From Sphingomonadales bacterium (GTDB lineage: Bacteria; Bacteroidota; Bacteroidia; Chitinophagales; Chitinophagaceae): a stretch of DNA of 52,425 nucleotides. The notes under the pieces are model-generated. The model did no database searches. It saw nothing but the letters and a program-made list of their open reading frames with translations, and was not told where the DNA came from. The position numbers and the translations under genes are program-made. The stretch lies in the NCBI GenBank assembly GCA_016872155.1, contig VHBB01000011.1:1-52425 (forward strand). Direction: 5' to 3'. Positions 45,118 through 52,425 of the stretch are shown piece by piece. Numbering within the stretch: position 1 is the stretch's first letter; every line of letters begins with the position of its first letter.

Positions 45118-46470
45118 CTACTTCTCGTAAAGCTCCTCTTTCTTGACCGGCTTTACTTTTAGGCCGTCCTTGAGTGTCTTGCTAATGGCCGAGTAGGGAG
45201 CGGTAATTACCTGATCGCCCTCTTTTAGTCCGGAAAGGATCTCGATATAATTAATATCCTGCACCCCCGAGCGAACCACGGCTTTTTTGACCGTTCCATC
45301 CTTTTGTAAAACAAATACGACTTCTTCGAGCTCATCGCTTGCAGCTACGGCATCGGCACTCACAGACTCTTGCTCGCCCTTGGCCTCTTTATTTTCTTTT
45401 TGTTTATCGGCCATGCTCATGTCACTACCTTTTACGCGTGCATTGACGGCCGTAATGGGAACGGCCAATACGTTTTGGACCACTTTGGTACGAATGTCGG
45501 CCGTGGCATTCATACCCGGACGAAATGGAAAGGGAAGCTTGGCAAGGTCTTCGTAAGAAGATTTGTCTAGACGAATCCGCACTTCGTAATTGGTTACATC
45601 ATTAGAGGCAGCCAGTGCCGCCCCACCCTTGGTGCTACTTGCGATCTTGGTTACTACTCCCTTGAACTTTCTGTTATTATAGGCATCTACCTCGACATCG
45701 GCCGAATCGCCAATGCTGATCTTTACGATATCGTTCTCTCCTACGTCGACGCGCACTTCGAGCACCGCCATATCGGCCACTGTCATCATTTCGGTACCGA
45801 CGTTAAAACTATTGCCCGCTACGCGTTCGCCTTTTTTTACTTTAAGAGATGACACCACCCCGTCCATGGGGGCTACCAGCGTCGTGCGACTCAGATCTTT
45901 ATTGGCGCGGTTTAAACTAACCTGTGTACCCTGTACCGATGCTTGCAAGCCGCGAATGGATTGCTCGGCCGCATTCAGGTTGGCTTGTGCTGAGCGAAGT
46001 GCGGTTTCGGTTTGTTCAAACTCGGCGCGAGAGATCACTTTTTCTTCGACCAATTTCTTGTTGCGATCGTAGGTTAGCTGGGCCTGACGAAGCGTGGCGC
46101 GCAGTGCATCTTGGGCTGCTTTACTATTCTCGACATTGGCTGCGGTCTGATTTACACGAGAGGCCGCCTCGTCGCGTTGCAGCGCATAGATATCGGCATA
46201 GATACGGGCCAATACCTGGCCTTTGCGTACCGAGTCTCCTTCTTCGACATTCAACTCTGTAATCTCGCCAGAGATATCGGGACTAATCTTAACTTCTACT
46301 TCGGGATAGACCTTTCCGCTCGCATTGACCGTTTCTACGATCGTGCGTTTGACCGCGGCTTCTACCACTACCTTCTCGTCTTTGTCGCGGCTAGAAATTG
46401 AGCGGCCAATGCCCCCTACTACCACTACGGCTACGGTAATAATAAGACCCCATTTTAATTTCTTGTTCAT
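45118..46470 (-). CDS. Periplasmic adaptor (HlyD/MacA-like membrane fusion protein)
   Basis: 450 residues. An N-terminal inner-membrane anchor (LKWGLIITVAVVVVGGIG) precedes a split lipoyl domain (SGKVYPEVEVKISPDISGEI with VVSSLKVKKGERVAG), a long alpha-helical hairpin at about 105-200 and beta-barrel and membrane-proximal domains. The segment at about 345-385 is a highly charged insertion. Such adaptors connect an inner-membrane ABC or RND pump to TolC; the form resembles MacA. It lies 15 bp after the TolC-family gene. No pump gene is present next to the pair, where an ABC transporter would usually be expected. Confidence 0.9.
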   Translation of the reverse strand: MNKKLKWGLIITVAVVVVGGIGRSISSRDKDEKVVVEAAVKRTIVETVNASGKVYPEVEVKISPDISGEITELNVEEGDSVRKGQVLARIYADIYALQRDEAASRVNQTAANVENSKAAQDALRATLRQAQLTYDRNKKLVEEKVISRAEFEQTETALRSAQANLNAAEQSIRGLQASVQGTQVSLNRANKDLSRTTLVAPMDGVVSSLKVKKGERVAGNSFNVGTEMMTVADMAVLEVRVDVGENDIVKISIGDSADVEVDAYNNRKFKGVVTKIASSTKGGAALAASNDVTNYEVRIRLDKSSYEDLAKLPFPFRPGMNATADIRTKVVQNVLAVPITAVNARVKGSDMSMADKQKENKEAKGEQESVSADAVAASDELEEVVFVLQKDGTVKKAVVRSGVQDINYIEILSGLKEGDQVITAPYSAISKTLKDGLKVKPVKKEELYEK

Positions 46471-46485
46471 AGTTGTACTATTATT

Positions 46486-47934
46486 TTATTGTAAGCGAAT
46501 GCCCTGCCCGCGGTAGAACTCGAGCAACTTCATTTTAAAAACAAAATCGTATTGAGAGAGTAGCGCTTGAATGCGTGCCCGTTGCAAATTACCCTGGCTA
46601 TTGATCAGCTCAAAGGCAGAGAGCAGGTTGAGGTCGTAGCGGCGAGAGGCAAACGAAAATGCCTTTTCGGCCATGGTGAGCGACTTTTTATCGGCCTCGT
46701 TTTTTTGCAGGGCCGCCACCGCATCATTGTAAGCGCGGTAAATATCTTGCTTGAGTTGTCTTTCGCCTTGCTCCAGTTGCAAATTGAGTTGCTCCAGATT
46801 TAATTTAGAACGATCTACATTCAGACGTGCGGAGCGACCGTTAAAGATGGGTACGTTCATCCCCACCCCTACCGACTGACCCAAGTTCGCATTGAATTGC
46901 TGGCCTACCTTGTCGGGCTTAAAATAACCCACCACGGTATTGCCAAAACTATAACTGGGTACTTCTACCGGAAAGAAAACACCGCCGGCATTTACCCGGG
47001 CGCCCGACGATACATATCCATTCAACACCTGGTTATAAATTTCTTTCTTAAACCGAATGGCATTGCTATTTAAACTTCCGAAGGCAGAAAAACTAGGCAG
47101 CAGGCGCGCGCGGGCCGCCTCGATGGTTTGCTGAGCAGATTGAATACGCAGGCGATTTACTTTTTGTTGCGGCAGCAGGGTCAGTGCATTTTGATAGACC
47201 GCCTCGGGTTGCAGATCGGCCAGTGCCATAACGGGAATCAACTGTACGGGAGGCTCGGCTATATCAAATTCAGCTCCGGCATCGAGGTTCAATAACGCTT
47301 TTAATTGCAGCAGCAGCTGTATCGAAGCGGTTTGCGCCGTAATCAACGAAGCACTGTCTCTAGCCAGTTGCGCCTCTAATTCGGCTGCGTTGATCTCGGG
47401 AACTACACCCGCCTCTACGCGTTTGCGGGTATCATTTAACTGAGCGCGTACCTGATCGACTTGTACCGCTACTACATTGGCCTGCTCTCGGGCCAGTAGT
47501 AACTGTAGGTATGAAACCGCCACATTCAGCGAAATATCATCCATGATCTTACGGGTCTGCTCTTTGTTGGCTTCCCAAGTAAGACGGCTGGCCTCGCGAT
47601 TTTTTTTAATAGCAAACCAGTTGAAGAGACTCACACTGCTTTGCATCTGCATCCCCATGTTAAAGAAATTATTGTCTTCGAGCACACCGGTCGTGGGATT
47701 CTCGGAACGACCCAAGCGATATCCGGCGTTCGAGCCAAAATTGAGCGTGGGTAATTGCCCGAACTTATTGCCCAGGTAATCGAGCTGCGAAAACCGCGCT
47801 TGCAGATCGGTCTGACGCACCGAAATATTATGTTGAATGGCATAATCCACGCACTGCCTTAGATCCCACTTAGATTGGGCCAGTAAAGGAGTGGTAGCCA
47901 CCATTATCCATAAAAAAAGAAGATTCTTTTTCAT
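46486..47934 (-). CDS. TolC-family outer-membrane efflux protein
   Basis: 482 residues from the ATG at 47934 with a signal peptide (MKKNLLFLWIMVATTPLLAQ). Two OEP repeats are visible, each with paired long helices: one at WDLRQCVDYAIQHNISVRQTDLQ and one at TAQQTIEAARARLLPSFSAFGSLN-type sequence in the second half. The trimeric channel-tunnel carries exported substrates across the outer membrane. It is followed after 15 bp by the periplasmic adaptor. The substrate is unknown. Confidence 0.93.
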   Translation of the reverse strand: MKKNLLFLWIMVATTPLLAQSKWDLRQCVDYAIQHNISVRQTDLQARFSQLDYLGNKFGQLPTLNFGSNAGYRLGRSENPTTGVLEDNNFFNMGMQMQSSVSLFNWFAIKKNREASRLTWEANKEQTRKIMDDISLNVAVSYLQLLLAREQANVVAVQVDQVRAQLNDTRKRVEAGVVPEINAAELEAQLARDSASLITAQTASIQLLLQLKALLNLDAGAEFDIAEPPVQLIPVMALADLQPEAVYQNALTLLPQQKVNRLRIQSAQQTIEAARARLLPSFSAFGSLNSNAIRFKKEIYNQVLNGYVSSGARVNAGGVFFPVEVPSYSFGNTVVGYFKPDKVGQQFNANLGQSVGVGMNVPIFNGRSARLNVDRSKLNLEQLNLQLEQGERQLKQDIYRAYNDAVAALQKNEADKKSLTMAEKAFSFASRRYDLNLLSAFELINSQGNLQRARIQALLSQYDFVFKMKLLEFYRGQGIRLQ

Positions 47935-48034
47935 AGCCCGCAAAATTAAACCAATTGACCGGGGCTAGCACTGATTTTTTACAAGCGGTTCAAATGGCGT
48001 GGCAGGGGTCGCCAGGGGCATTTTGATAGACGAA

Positions 48035-49351
48035 CTATGCTTTTCGATGATAAAAAACAAAGTAAAGCGCCAAGAAAAGCGCCAGTAGACCCGTACCAGT
48101 CAGGGCGGCATTTAGGTCTTTTAAAAAGACCCCCGTTGCAATGACCGCATAGGCCACAATAAAGAAAGAGGCGAAAAAAGGGGTGTAACGGGTAAATCCA
48201 CCCAGCGCCGTCTTTTGTCGTTTGCGAAGAATAAACAGCGCCGCGGCCGAGCTGGCCATACCGATGCAATCCAAAAACATACTAAAATTTAATATCGGAT
48301 CGACCCCTTTTCCTAAAAAGCTTACAAAGATGGTGACCAGCGAAAAAACAGTAAGCCCGGCCGTGAGTGCACCCGTCTTTTCGTTTCGATTGGCAAAAAT
48401 GCGCGGAAACACCTTGTCGACACTCATCGCGTACATCACGCGTGGATTACTCAGCAAGATCACGTTTACATAGGCCATGACAGATAAAAACATCAACATA
48501 TCAAATATCTTGGCACCCGCCTTTCCAAACCAAGCTTCGCAAAGGAGCGCCCCAATGGCCGTTGCATTTTTCATGGGCTCGAAACCGATTACGGTGGTAT
48601 AGGCCAGGTTGATGGATACATACAGCAGTACAACGATCAGAATCCCGATCAAGATTCCCTTGGGAATACCGCTGGGCTTTTCGGCCTCGGCCCCAAAATT
48701 GATCGTTTGCTGATAGCCCCCAAAGGCAAAGCTGACCGGGATCAGCGATACCACAAATAAAAACCAGGGACTGTGGTCAGAGAATTGATACAACGGATCG
48801 CTTTCGTTATAACCGTGCGGAGTTACCGTAACCCCTTTGAGCATACTGGCAATCAAGATCACGATCATCGACAATTTAAAAATGGTCAGCAGATTTTGTG
48901 TGCGGCTGCTGGTACGCAGCCCGAATAAATTGACTACATAAAAAATACCCACCGCCACGATCGCTACCATTGTATTAAAAAAAGTACCACTTGGTTTTCC
49001 GTATAGGAGATCACTTACATAGTCGGCCCCAATTAGCGCTACTATGGCCAGCGAAGCCGCATTGCTTATTAATATGATGGCATTTACAGAAAAACCGATA
49101 GAAGGATGATAACAAGCTGCAAATACTTTATAATACCCTCCCATGGCCGGTAGCCGCTGCCCTATCTCTGCATAGGTAAGAGCGCCGCAAAGGGCAATGA
49201 AGCCGCCCATGGCCCAGACCGAAAAAAAGATCCACTCTTTGCCCGAGGTGGCCGCCACCGAGGCGGGAACCCGAAAGATCCCCATCCCAATAACCAAACT
49301 GACCACGATTAGGCTGATATCAAAAAGACTTAATTTTTTTACGGCAGTCAT
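48035..49351 (-). CDS. Amino-acid permease (APC superfamily)
   Basis: 438 residues from the ATG at 49351; upstream in-frame codons are poor in family character. About 12 transmembrane segments. The first helix has the APC signature SLIVVSLVIGMGIFRVPASVAA, followed by GALTYAEIGQRLPAMGGYYKVFAACYHP in helix 2-3, and FGGYQQTINFGAEAEKPSGIPKGILIG in the central region. The amino-acid substrate and mode of exchange cannot be read from sequence. It is divergent from the cobalamin-riboswitch-controlled receptor, in the window's only long non-coding gap. Confidence 0.92.
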   Translation of the reverse strand: MTAVKKLSLFDISLIVVSLVIGMGIFRVPASVAATSGKEWIFFSVWAMGGFIALCGALTYAEIGQRLPAMGGYYKVFAACYHPSIGFSVNAIILISNAASLAIVALIGADYVSDLLYGKPSGTFFNTMVAIVAVGIFYVVNLFGLRTSSRTQNLLTIFKLSMIVILIASMLKGVTVTPHGYNESDPLYQFSDHSPWFLFVVSLIPVSFAFGGYQQTINFGAEAEKPSGIPKGILIGILIVVLLYVSINLAYTTVIGFEPMKNATAIGALLCEAWFGKAGAKIFDMLMFLSVMAYVNVILLSNPRVMYAMSVDKVFPRIFANRNEKTGALTAGLTVFSLVTIFVSFLGKGVDPILNFSMFLDCIGMASSAAALFILRKRQKTALGGFTRYTPFFASFFIVAYAVIATGVFLKDLNAALTGTGLLALFLALYFVFYHRKA

Positions 49352-49413
49352 TGGTTTTCTTATTGCAGAACAAGATACGAGATTAGTTTTCAACAACGGG
49401 TGCATAACTCGGG

Positions 49414-49444
49414 TTGCCGCATCTACTGATCTACTCTATATTTG
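49414..49444 (+). promoter_or_regulatory. Bacteroidota promoter (TTG - 20 bp - TATATTTG) ahead of the cobalamin riboswitch
   Basis: TTG at 49414-49416 and TATATTTG at 49437-49444 match the -33 and -7 elements used by the Bacteroidota housekeeping sigma factor, with a 20-base spacer. Transcription would start about 6-8 bases further on, right at the beginning of the riboswitch. This is the best complete promoter in the window. Confidence 0.75.
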
Positions 49445-49446
49445 TT

Positions 49447-49645
49447 ACCGATACGGTTTCCTGAACAAGGAATGAAAAGGGAAATCCGGTGTAACAACCA
49501 TTGTGAATCCGGTGCTATCCCCGTAGCTGTGAATCCCGCTCCGGCGAACTTACTAACGCTCAAGGAGCAACGCTGACGAACAACGCCACTGTGCAAACGG
49601 GAAGGCCCTCAGCGAGGATGAGCCAGAAGACCTGCCGCATCAAGC
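49447..49645 (+). promoter_or_regulatory. Cobalamin (adenosylcobalamin) riboswitch
   Basis: The leader contains the conserved cobalamin aptamer blocks in order: CGGTTTCC, AAAAGGGAA, TCCGGTGC, GCTATCCCCGTAGCTGTGA, GCCACTGTGCAAACGGGAAGGC and the B12 box AGCCAGAAGACCTGCC at 49621-49636. The aptamer begins directly after a good promoter and ends about 110 bases before the TonB-receptor start codon. The region between holds a small hairpin (AGCTTTC/GAAAGGCT, near 49660-49677) and a T-rich stretch (49702-49715) that may be the expression platform. Repression of the receptor by cobalamin is expected for the family. Confidence 0.93.
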
Positions 49646-49753
49646 ATTATCATTATGAGCTTTCGGGTGAAAGGCTTGAAGATTTAAAGGTGTAAGGGCA
49701 CTTTTTTATTTTCTACTTTAACATCTGGAAGTAGTCACACAAAAATTTGCATT

Positions 49754-51703
49754 ATGCAACGACATTTTTTTGTGGGGGCTGCTCTAGTATTGAGCACGCT
49801 ACTACATGCCCAACAAGACAGTACGTATTTGCAAGAGGTCGTAGTAACGGCCAACAAGTACGAAAAGAAACAAAGCCAGACCGGCAAGGTCGTTTCGGTA
49901 ATCAGCAGCGAGCTGCTTCGCCAAAGCGGAGGACGTTCGCTGGGCGAGCTGCTAAACCAGGTGGCCGGGGTAACAGTGCCAGGCGCCAACAATAACTTGG
50001 GCAGCAATCAAACCATCAATATAAGAGGAGGCGCTGCCGGTAACGCCCTGATCTTGCTCGATGGCATTCCTGTTAATGACCCCTCAGTGATCAGCAATTA
50101 TTTTGATATCAACTTGCTTAGCGTCGATCAAATTGAGCGCGTAGAAATTTTAAAAGGCGGCCAATCTACTCTTTATGGCTCCGATGCTGTTGCGGGAGTG
50201 GTCAATATCATCTCAAAAAAAGCAGCCCGAGCTACCACAAAACCAGCCATAAACGCTGCCTTTTCGGGAGGAAGCTTTGGCACCCTGCGCTCCTCGTTGG
50301 GCATTAGCGGACAACAAAAAAAATTAGATTATCTACTACAGCTATCGACCCTCTCTTCGCAGGGCTTCTCGGCCGCCACCGATACCACGCAGGCAGCCAA
50401 CTTTGAAAAAGACGATTACCGTCAGCAAACCGCAAGGCTGCAAGTCGGGTATAAGATCGGCGCTCACTCGCGCCTTACCCTAAACAATCTTTATAGCCGC
50501 TATAAAACTTCTTTAGATGCGGCCGCTTTTGTAGATGAAAAAGATTTTACAGCCGATAATACCAATAAATTAAGCGGGATCGGCTGGCAGCTAAAAAAAG
50601 AAAATACGCTACTGCAACTCAATTATCAGTATAACGAAGTAGAGAGAACTTATCTCGATGACTCCAGTTATCGCAGCAGCAGTTTTGTAAATTTTGTAAA
50701 AAGTAACTATACCGGTATCACTCATTTTGCCGAAGTGTACCTCTCTAAAAAAGCGGGAAACTTCGAGTGGCTGGGCGGAGTCGATTATCGTAAGCATCAA
50801 ACCACACAATCGTATTGGTCTACCGGACCCTGGGGTCCCTATGCACCCCCAGACCTAAACGCTTCGTTCGATCAGCTTAGCCCCTACGGCTCGCTGGTCT
50901 TTACCCGCGGCTCTCTAAGCATAGAGGGCGGCAGCCGCTTTAACCAGCACTCCGTGTATGGCAGCAATGTTACCTACACCTTTAATCCGGTCTATCGAAT
51001 TAATCCCAACACTAAATTATTCGCCAATCTGTATAGCGCCTTTAAAGCCCCTACCCTGTATCAACTCTTTGACCCGGGCGCCGGTAATGCGGCACTTGAG
51101 CCCGAGAAAGGAGCGATACAAGAAATCGGGCTAGAGTGGATCAATGGACGTGCCTTTAGAGGTCGTATCGTAGGATTCAATCGAGAAAGCAATGGCACTA
51201 TTATCTACAGCTATAACCCTGCCACCTGGAGCGGCCAGTACATCAATGCCTCTACCCAGCATAACTACGGCGCAGAGATCGAAACACAACTAGCGATCAA
51301 TAGATGTACCATTCGTGCCAACTACGCCTATACCAATGGACGCATCGAAGGACGTTACAGCGGCACCGGTACAGCACTTACCAAAGACAGCAGCTATTTT
51401 AATCTATACCGCATTCCTAAACATGCGCTCAACATTAGTGTCAGCTTCTCCCGTGGTCAATGCTTATATACCTTCTCGGCCCGCGCTGCCACCGATCGTC
51501 AGGAATTTATATATGGCGCTGCTCCCGTGCTGATGCCCGGATATGCTACGTTCGATCTGTATGGAGAATATCGTTTTAAGAAGATCAACGGCTTGCGCGC
51601 CTTTGCCGACTTGCGCAACCTTACCGACACCCGCTACGAAGAACTGCGTGGCTACACCGCCAGAGGCTTTACCCTAATGGCCGGATTAGTTTTTAGTCGA
51701 TAA
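49754..51703 (+). CDS. btuB: TonB-dependent cobalamin receptor (BtuB-like)
   Basis: 649 residues with a signal peptide (MQRHFFVGAALVLSTLLHAQ). TonB-box region and plug begin at LQEVVVTANKYEKKQSQTGKV; the plug includes NQTINIRGGAAGNALILLDGIPVND and VEILKGGQSTLYGSDAVAGVVNII. The barrel ends in a short aromatic strand. The sequence resembles BtuB in size and layout, but the main evidence for cobalamin or a corrinoid as ligand is the riboswitch in its leader. No BtuF/BtuCD genes are within the window. Confidence 0.88.
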   Translation: MQRHFFVGAALVLSTLLHAQQDSTYLQEVVVTANKYEKKQSQTGKVVSVISSELLRQSGGRSLGELLNQVAGVTVPGANNNLGSNQTINIRGGAAGNALILLDGIPVNDPSVISNYFDINLLSVDQIERVEILKGGQSTLYGSDAVAGVVNIISKKAARATTKPAINAAFSGGSFGTLRSSLGISGQQKKLDYLLQLSTLSSQGFSAATDTTQAANFEKDDYRQQTARLQVGYKIGAHSRLTLNNLYSRYKTSLDAAAFVDEKDFTADNTNKLSGIGWQLKKENTLLQLNYQYNEVERTYLDDSSYRSSSFVNFVKSNYTGITHFAEVYLSKKAGNFEWLGGVDYRKHQTTQSYWSTGPWGPYAPPDLNASFDQLSPYGSLVFTRGSLSIEGGSRFNQHSVYGSNVTYTFNPVYRINPNTKLFANLYSAFKAPTLYQLFDPGAGNAALEPEKGAIQEIGLEWINGRAFRGRIVGFNRESNGTIIYSYNPATWSGQYINASTQHNYGAEIETQLAINRCTIRANYAYTNGRIEGRYSGTGTALTKDSSYFNLYRIPKHALNISVSFSRGQCLYTFSARAATDRQEFIYGAAPVLMPGYATFDLYGEYRFKKINGLRAFADLRNLTDTRYEELRGYTARGFTLMAGLVFSR

Positions 51704-51737
51704 ACAATCGTTTATTAACTTTAAAGAAACAAGCCCC

Positions 51738-52331
51738 ATGGCGTTTAACCTCAAAGAGTTCTTAACCCTGAGCTTTACCCTTTTTGCCGTTATTGATATT
51801 TTGGGCACCATCCCGCTGCTCATTAGCATCAAAAAAAAGATCGGGGATATTCATCCGTTTCGAGTAACGCTGATCTCGGGTGGCTTGATGGTGCTTTTTT
51901 TCTTTGTCGGCAAACCCTTTTTAAATATGCTCGGGGTCGATATTCGCTCCTTTGCCGTAGCGGGTTCTATCGTCATCTTTATCTTGGGGCTCGAGATGAT
52001 ACTGGGTATTGAATTCTTTAAATCGGAGCAGAACGGGCCCACCACCACAGTAGTGCCTATTGCCTTTCCGCTGATTGCCGGAAGTGGCACCCTTACTACC
52101 ATTATGTCGCTCAAGGCCACTTTTGAGCGCAACGACAAAAACGAATACACGATCTTGCTGGCCATCCTCGTAAACCTGATCGTTATTTATATCGTAATCC
52201 GCTCGCTCAACATCATTGAACGACTCTTGGGCAAGGCCGGACTGATGGCCGTGCGTAAGTTTTTTGGTGTAATTTTGCTCGCTATTGCCGTTAAGATCTT
52301 TGCGACCAACGCAGCAGGTCTAATTCGGTAG
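51738..52331 (+). CDS. MarC family integral membrane protein
   Basis: 197 residues with six membrane segments and the MarC-family opening FTLFAVIDILGTIPLLISI and the segment VPIAFPLIAGSGTLTTIM. The family was once linked to multiple antibiotic resistance, but that role was not upheld and the function is unknown. It lies 34 bp after the btuB-like gene, and tRNA-Arg begins 2 bp after its stop codon. Confidence 0.92.
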   Translation: MAFNLKEFLTLSFTLFAVIDILGTIPLLISIKKKIGDIHPFRVTLISGGLMVLFFFVGKPFLNMLGVDIRSFAVAGSIVIFILGLEMILGIEFFKSEQNGPTTTVVPIAFPLIAGSGTLTTIMSLKATFERNDKNEYTILLAILVNLIVIYIVIRSLNIIERLLGKAGLMAVRKFFGVILLAIAVKIFATNAAGLIR

Positions 52332-52333
52332 CC

Positions 52334-52405
52334 GGCCTCGTAGTACAATGGATAGTATAAGAGTTTCCGAAGCTCCAGATACAGGTTCGATTCCTGTCGA
52401 GGCTA
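52334..52405 (+). tRNA. tRNA-Arg (anticodon CCG)
   Basis: Cloverleaf folded by eye: acceptor GGCCTCG with CGAGGCT (first pair G-U), D-arm GTAC/GTAT with loop AATGGATA, anticodon loop TTCCGAA giving CCG at 52367-52369, and T-arm ACAGG-TTCGATT-CCTGT. A is the discriminator. CCA is not encoded (CAC follows). The anticodon stem has an A-C mismatch at its outer end (27-43). It decodes CGG. Confidence 0.93.
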
Positions 52406-52425
52406 CACGACTTCCAAAAAGGCAT

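Noticed and set aside
1-52425. CRISPR array, insertion sequence, prophage or toxin-antitoxin island
   Set aside because: No spaced direct repeats, transposase, integrase, phage structural gene or toxin pair was seen; the content is housekeeping and envelope genes throughout.

Overview
The window reads as one gene-dense stretch of a Bacteroidota chromosome, most like a Chitinophagaceae-type member. The family placement is inference; the phylum is well supported. The evidence is a type IX secretion/gliding operon (porK/gldK, gldL, gldM, gldN), a GldB-like lipoprotein, two TonB-dependent receptors, several lipoproteins and outer-membrane barrels, and a promoter of the Bacteroidota TTG / TAnnTTTG type. 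Genes lie on both strands in short operons, and many intergenic gaps are below 60 bp. I saw no insertion sequence, prophage, CRISPR array or rRNA. The only gap above 300 bp is the 402 bp at 49352-49753, which holds a cobalamin riboswitch.

Layout. 1-1116: 3' part of tryptophanase. 1158-6274 (minus): dtd, a MazG-like pyrophosphohydrolase and glyS, then a large SLBB polysaccharide-export protein. 6292-10637: arfB, a di-haem peroxidase lipoprotein, a secreted coiled-coil protein, a Wzx-type flippase and a metallo-beta-lactamase-fold hydrolase. 10680-14081: an outer-membrane protein joining a degenerate peptidase-like domain, a TolB-type propeller and a BamA-like barrel. 14113-16356: glpK-glpF. 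16359-22448: class III aminotransferase, gamma-carbonic anhydrase with a tiny lipoprotein, nadE-rsgA, a GldB-like lipoprotein and apaG. 22526-25604: isocitrate dehydrogenase, a SUI1-family factor, nadC and a DUF4783 protein. 25658-29940: gpmI, a haem-binding-domain protein and a TonB receptor. 29999-31918: an ECF sigma factor and a protein that appears to span the whole envelope. 31957-34341: a lipoprotein and uvrC. 34402-39097 (minus): the type IX secretion core operon, with a terminator behind it. 39240-42868 (minus): a DUF4271 protein, hemD and a DUF255 thioredoxin-like protein. 42930-47934: hemW, gpsA, and a periplasmic adaptor plus TolC pair without its pump. 48035-51703: amino-acid permease, cobalamin riboswitch and btuB-like receptor. 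51738-52405: marC and tRNA-Arg(CCG).

How it fits together. Most genes are housekeeping: translation fidelity and rescue, NAD synthesis, glycolysis and the TCA cycle, glycerol use, haem synthesis and DNA repair. The accessory interest lies in the envelope. The best candidate for an under-described system is the sigma-factor/barrel pair at 29999-31918. Its second protein has an N-terminal cytoplasmic segment, one transmembrane helix, a linker with seven six-residue repeats and a C-terminal beta-barrel. That architecture could carry a signal from the outer membrane directly to a sigma factor in one polypeptide.
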